Assembly: GCA_964640085.1 (NCBI GenBank)
Contig: CAZXFA010000047.1
Span: 1-14,222 of the forward strand
Length of the DNA stretch: 14,222 bases
DNA from: CAZXFA01 sp964640085
GTDB taxonomy: Bacteria > Actinomycetota > UBA4738 > HRBIN12
Reading direction: 5' to 3'
The notes under the pieces were generated by a model. The model saw nothing but the letters and a program-made list of their open reading frames with translations, ran no database searches and had not been told where the DNA came from. Shown here piece after piece: positions 13,303 through 14,222 of the stretch. Each line of letters opens with the position of its first letter. Within the stretch, counting starts at the first letter, position 1. The translations under genes were made by a program, and so were the position numbers.

Positions 13303-14217
13303 CTACTGGTACAGCGAGCCGAGGTTCAGGACGGGCGAGGCGGCCTGCTCCCCCGTCAGCACGACCAGCAGGTTGGAGATCATCGCGGCCTTGCGCTCCT
13401 CGTCGAGCTCGATCACCTGCTCCTCGGCCAGCTTCTGGAGGGCCATGTCGACCATGCCCACCGCGCCCTCCACCATCTTCTGGCGGGCGGCGACGATCGC
13501 CGTGGCCTGCTGGCGCCGCAGCATCGCGCCGGCGATCTCGGGCGCGTACGACAGGTGAGACAGGCGCGTCTCGACGACGTCCACGCCGGCCACCGCCAGA
13601 CGCTCCTGGAGCTCGCCCTGGAGCGAGCGCGAGACGGCGTCCACGTCCCCGGAGAGCGAGATCGCCTCGTGCTCCTCGTAGCTGTCGTAGGGGTACTGCG
13701 TGGCGAGATGCCGGACCGCCGTCTCGCTCTGCACGGCGACGAACCCCTCGAAGTCGTCCACGTCGAACACCGCCCGCGCCGTGTCGACCACCTTCCACAC
13801 CACGACCGCTGCGATCTCGACCGGGTTGCCACGCCGGTCGTTCACCTTGGCCGTCTGCGTGTCGAAGTTCCGGACGCGCAACGAGATCTTGCGTCGCGCG
13901 CCGAACGTGAACGGGTTCGCCCAGTACCACCCGTCGGTGCCCACCGTCCCGATGTACCGGCCGAACAGGATCAGCACCGCCGCCTGGTTCGGCTGCACGA
14001 TGAACAGCCCCAGCGTCAGCCCCGCACCCAACGCCGTGACGAGCAGGCCGACGACCACCCAGATCGCGGTGCCGCCCGTCGCCCGCCCCTCACGGGCGGC
14101 CGACACGAGCGGCCACACCGTGATGGCGATCCCGAGCATGATCACGGCGACCGACACCACCAGCATCGCGAGGCCGGGCAGGACCCGCGCCCGGCGCTCG
14201 ACCGTCCTCGCGCTCAT
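13303..14217 (-). CDS. SPFH/band-7 (stomatin-prohibitin-flotillin) domain membrane protein
   Basis: The 304-aa protein has two N-terminal membrane segments (about 13-38 and 50-74) and then an SPFH domain (about 75-260) that begins FIVQPNQAAVLILFGRYIGTV and includes DGWYWANPF and RNFDTQTAKVNDRRGNPVEI. The C-terminal part is a helical segment (RRQQATAIVAARQKMVEGAV) ending NLGSLYQ. SPFH proteins oligomerise in membranes, form microdomains and scaffold proteases or other membrane proteins. ATG 14217 lies 5 bases from the window edge, so the promoter and any longer N-terminus cannot be assessed, though the start gives a sensible N-terminus. The downstream RHH gene is in the same operon. No NfeD-type partner protease is visible on this side. 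Confidence 0.88.
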   Translation of the reverse strand: MSARTVERRARVLPGLAMLVVSVAVIMLGIAITVWPLVSAAREGRATGGTAIWVVVGLLVTALGAGLTLGLFIVQPNQAAVLILFGRYIGTVGTDGWYWANPFTFGARRKISLRVRNFDTQTAKVNDRRGNPVEIAAVVVWKVVDTARAVFDVDDFEGFVAVQSETAVRHLATQYPYDSYEEHEAISLSGDVDAVSRSLQGELQERLAVAGVDVVETRLSHLSYAPEIAGAMLRRQQATAIVAARQKMVEGAVGMVDMALQKLAEEQVIELDEERKAAMISNLLVVLTGEQAASPVLNLGSLYQ

Positions 14218-14222
14218 ACGAG

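Overview
The window looks like chromosomal DNA of a high-GC actinobacterium (phylum Actinomycetota), probably from a lineage outside the well-studied genera. I base this on G/C-heavy third codon positions, many GTG/TTG starts, several TANNNT boxes placed 6-10 nt before start codons (the leaderless arrangement common in actinobacteria), a zinc-ribbon/class III cyclase/AAA-ATPase/TPR fusion, and a tRNA-Leu(UAA) resembling streptomycete bldA. A visual scan found no in-frame TTA codon in any gene called here. I cannot name a genus.

Layout. 1-424 has no convincing gene but holds degenerate repeats and hairpins. 425-2050 (-) is an ECF-type sigma factor fused to a membrane segment, a Pro/Ala/Glu-rich linker and an unrecognised C-terminal domain; its upstream region carries a candidate self-recognised ECF promoter. 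Divergent from it is an orphan RmlC-like dTDP-sugar epimerase (2250-2798, +), followed by a hairpin terminator and a secreted coiled-coil/M23 peptidase (2971-4143, +). The M23 gene overlaps tail-to-tail with an MFS exporter (4116-5396, -). The MFS gene and a divergent HpcH/HpaI-type aldolase (5484-6254, +) share an 87-bp spacer containing a tandem 28-bp repeat.

6254-6858 is decayed: a 5'-truncated MazF/PemK-like toxin (+) and a 5'-truncated PotC-like ABC permease (-) meet tail-to-tail 4 bp apart. Beyond them lie a promoter and a strong LacI-type operator in front of a GT1-family glycosyltransferase (6859-8163, +). Immediately downstream and convergent is a LacI-family regulator (8170-9191, -), the obvious candidate to bind that operator, but its reading frame is broken. 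The large cyclase/ATPase fusion (9216-12404, -) sits upstream of lacI. Divergent from it is a small allene-oxide-cyclase-barrel-like protein (12501-12896, +). Then come tRNA-Leu(UAA) on the minus strand, with an unusual C at position 33, and a two-gene operon (-) of an SPFH/band-7 membrane protein and a 56-aa ribbon-helix-helix protein.

The genes do not form one pathway. The tightest functional units are the operator-glycosyltransferase-LacI module and the SPFH-RHH operon. The best candidates for something little described are the sigma factor with its membrane-anchored C-terminal domain, the SPFH-RHH pair, and the C33 tRNA-Leu.
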